This document shows, one piece after another, positions 22,337 to 22,560 of a stretch of DNA of 22,560 bases. The first letter of the stretch is position 1. Every line of letters begins with the position of its first letter. The position numbers were made by a program, and so were the translations under genes. Source of the DNA: Pseudobacteriovorax antillogorgiicola (GTDB taxonomy: Bacteria; Bdellovibrionota_B; Oligoflexia; Oligoflexales; RGVZ01). The notes beneath the pieces were generated by a model. The model worked only from the letters and a program-made list of their open reading frames with translations. It did no database searches and had not been told where the DNA came from. The stretch spans positions 1-22,560 of the forward strand of contig CAMDGW010000014.1 of NCBI GenBank assembly GCA_945897695.1, in the 5' to 3' direction.

Positions 22337-22560
22337 TCAATCAACCAAAATCCAAATCTCCGCCTTGATGCTGCCAGGGTCACTGGGATCCTCTACGTTG
22401 GAAACGCGTTGAATATGGCATCCGGGGTTAACCGGCTTGAGCTTTGATTGAGGCAACCAGGTTGTAAACGCCATCATAACCACAGCCTCAATATCTCTCC
22501 AATTTTCCGCGGTAAAAACCGCGTACTTCTGACCACTAACCATCCTGTGCTGATAACCTA
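22337..22560 (-). CDS. GyrI/AraC effector-binding-domain protein (partial, C-terminal end)
   Basis: The frame is open to the window's right edge, so only the last 74 codons are seen; an internal ATG at 22543 is not the likely start. The sequence follows the end of the GyrI-like small-molecule-binding fold: QKYAVFTAENW (family AGRYAVF), then FTTWLPQSKLKP, a proline/cysteine turn, DPSDPGSIKAEIWILV (family DP...P......E.WIPV). This domain occurs alone, or at the C-terminus of AraC- or MerR-type regulators that bind drugs or other ligands. Which of these it is depends on sequence outside the window. Confidence 0.7.
   Translation of the reverse strand, partial: GYQHRMVSGQKYAVFTAENWRDIEAVVMMAFTTWLPQSKLKPVNPGCHIQRVSNVEDPSDPGSIKAEIWILVD

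Noticed and set aside
22176..22412. 78-codon + strand frame near the right end
   Set aside because: It has no ribosome site and no recognisable domain, and its end overlaps the recognisable GyrI-like frame on the other strand.

Overview
The window reads as the chromosome of a Gram-negative, probably Bdellovibrionota or deltaproteobacterial-type organism. The support is the conserved order rimP-nusA-infB-rbfA-truB, here extended by metK, a ruvAB operon, several exported proteins with signal peptides, a PilZ protein, and a secreted trypsin-like protease next to a TPR/winged-helix regulator. The phylum is an inference from gene content and style; no rRNA or tRNA gene is present to fix it.

Positions 1-4700 hold DNA-handling genes. 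On the + strand are dprA (possibly cut by the window's left edge), a smg/DUF494 gene directly behind it, and a solitary VirB11/CpaF-type secretion ATPase. The ATPase converges with, and overlaps by 8 bp, a minus-strand operon of a two-TM HAMP-like protein, ruvA and ruvB. A strong terminator at 4739-4770 separates that operon from the next one.

Positions 4795-12366 are one long minus-strand operon in the order rimP, nusA, infB, rbfA, truB, metK. It couples transcription elongation, translation initiation, ribosome maturation, tRNA pseudouridylation and S-adenosylmethionine synthesis. A 12-bp hairpin lies between nusA and infB. About 400 bp upstream of rimP has no protein gene but contains several hairpins and a terminator-like stem on the + strand.

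Positions 12766-18043 hold a PilZ-domain gene (+), a secreted serine protease (-) with four tandem NGHAII hexapeptides, and, diverging from the protease, a 729-residue TPR protein ending in two winged-helix-like DNA-binding domains. The protease and the regulator share a 228-bp intergenic region and may form a regulated pair.

Positions 18044-22560 are an accessory region full of decayed genes. It holds a frameshifted PaiB-like remnant, a broken ORF6N-domain gene with a 39-bp perfect hairpin, a Phd/YefM-RelE/ParE toxin-antitoxin pair with a clear promoter and repeat operator, an unidentified remnant with an in-frame stop, a GNAT acetyltransferase, a small secreted protein, a secreted protein carrying a stand-alone SecD P1-like domain, about 670 bp with no convincing gene, and the 3' end of a GyrI/AraC effector-binding-domain gene running off the right edge.
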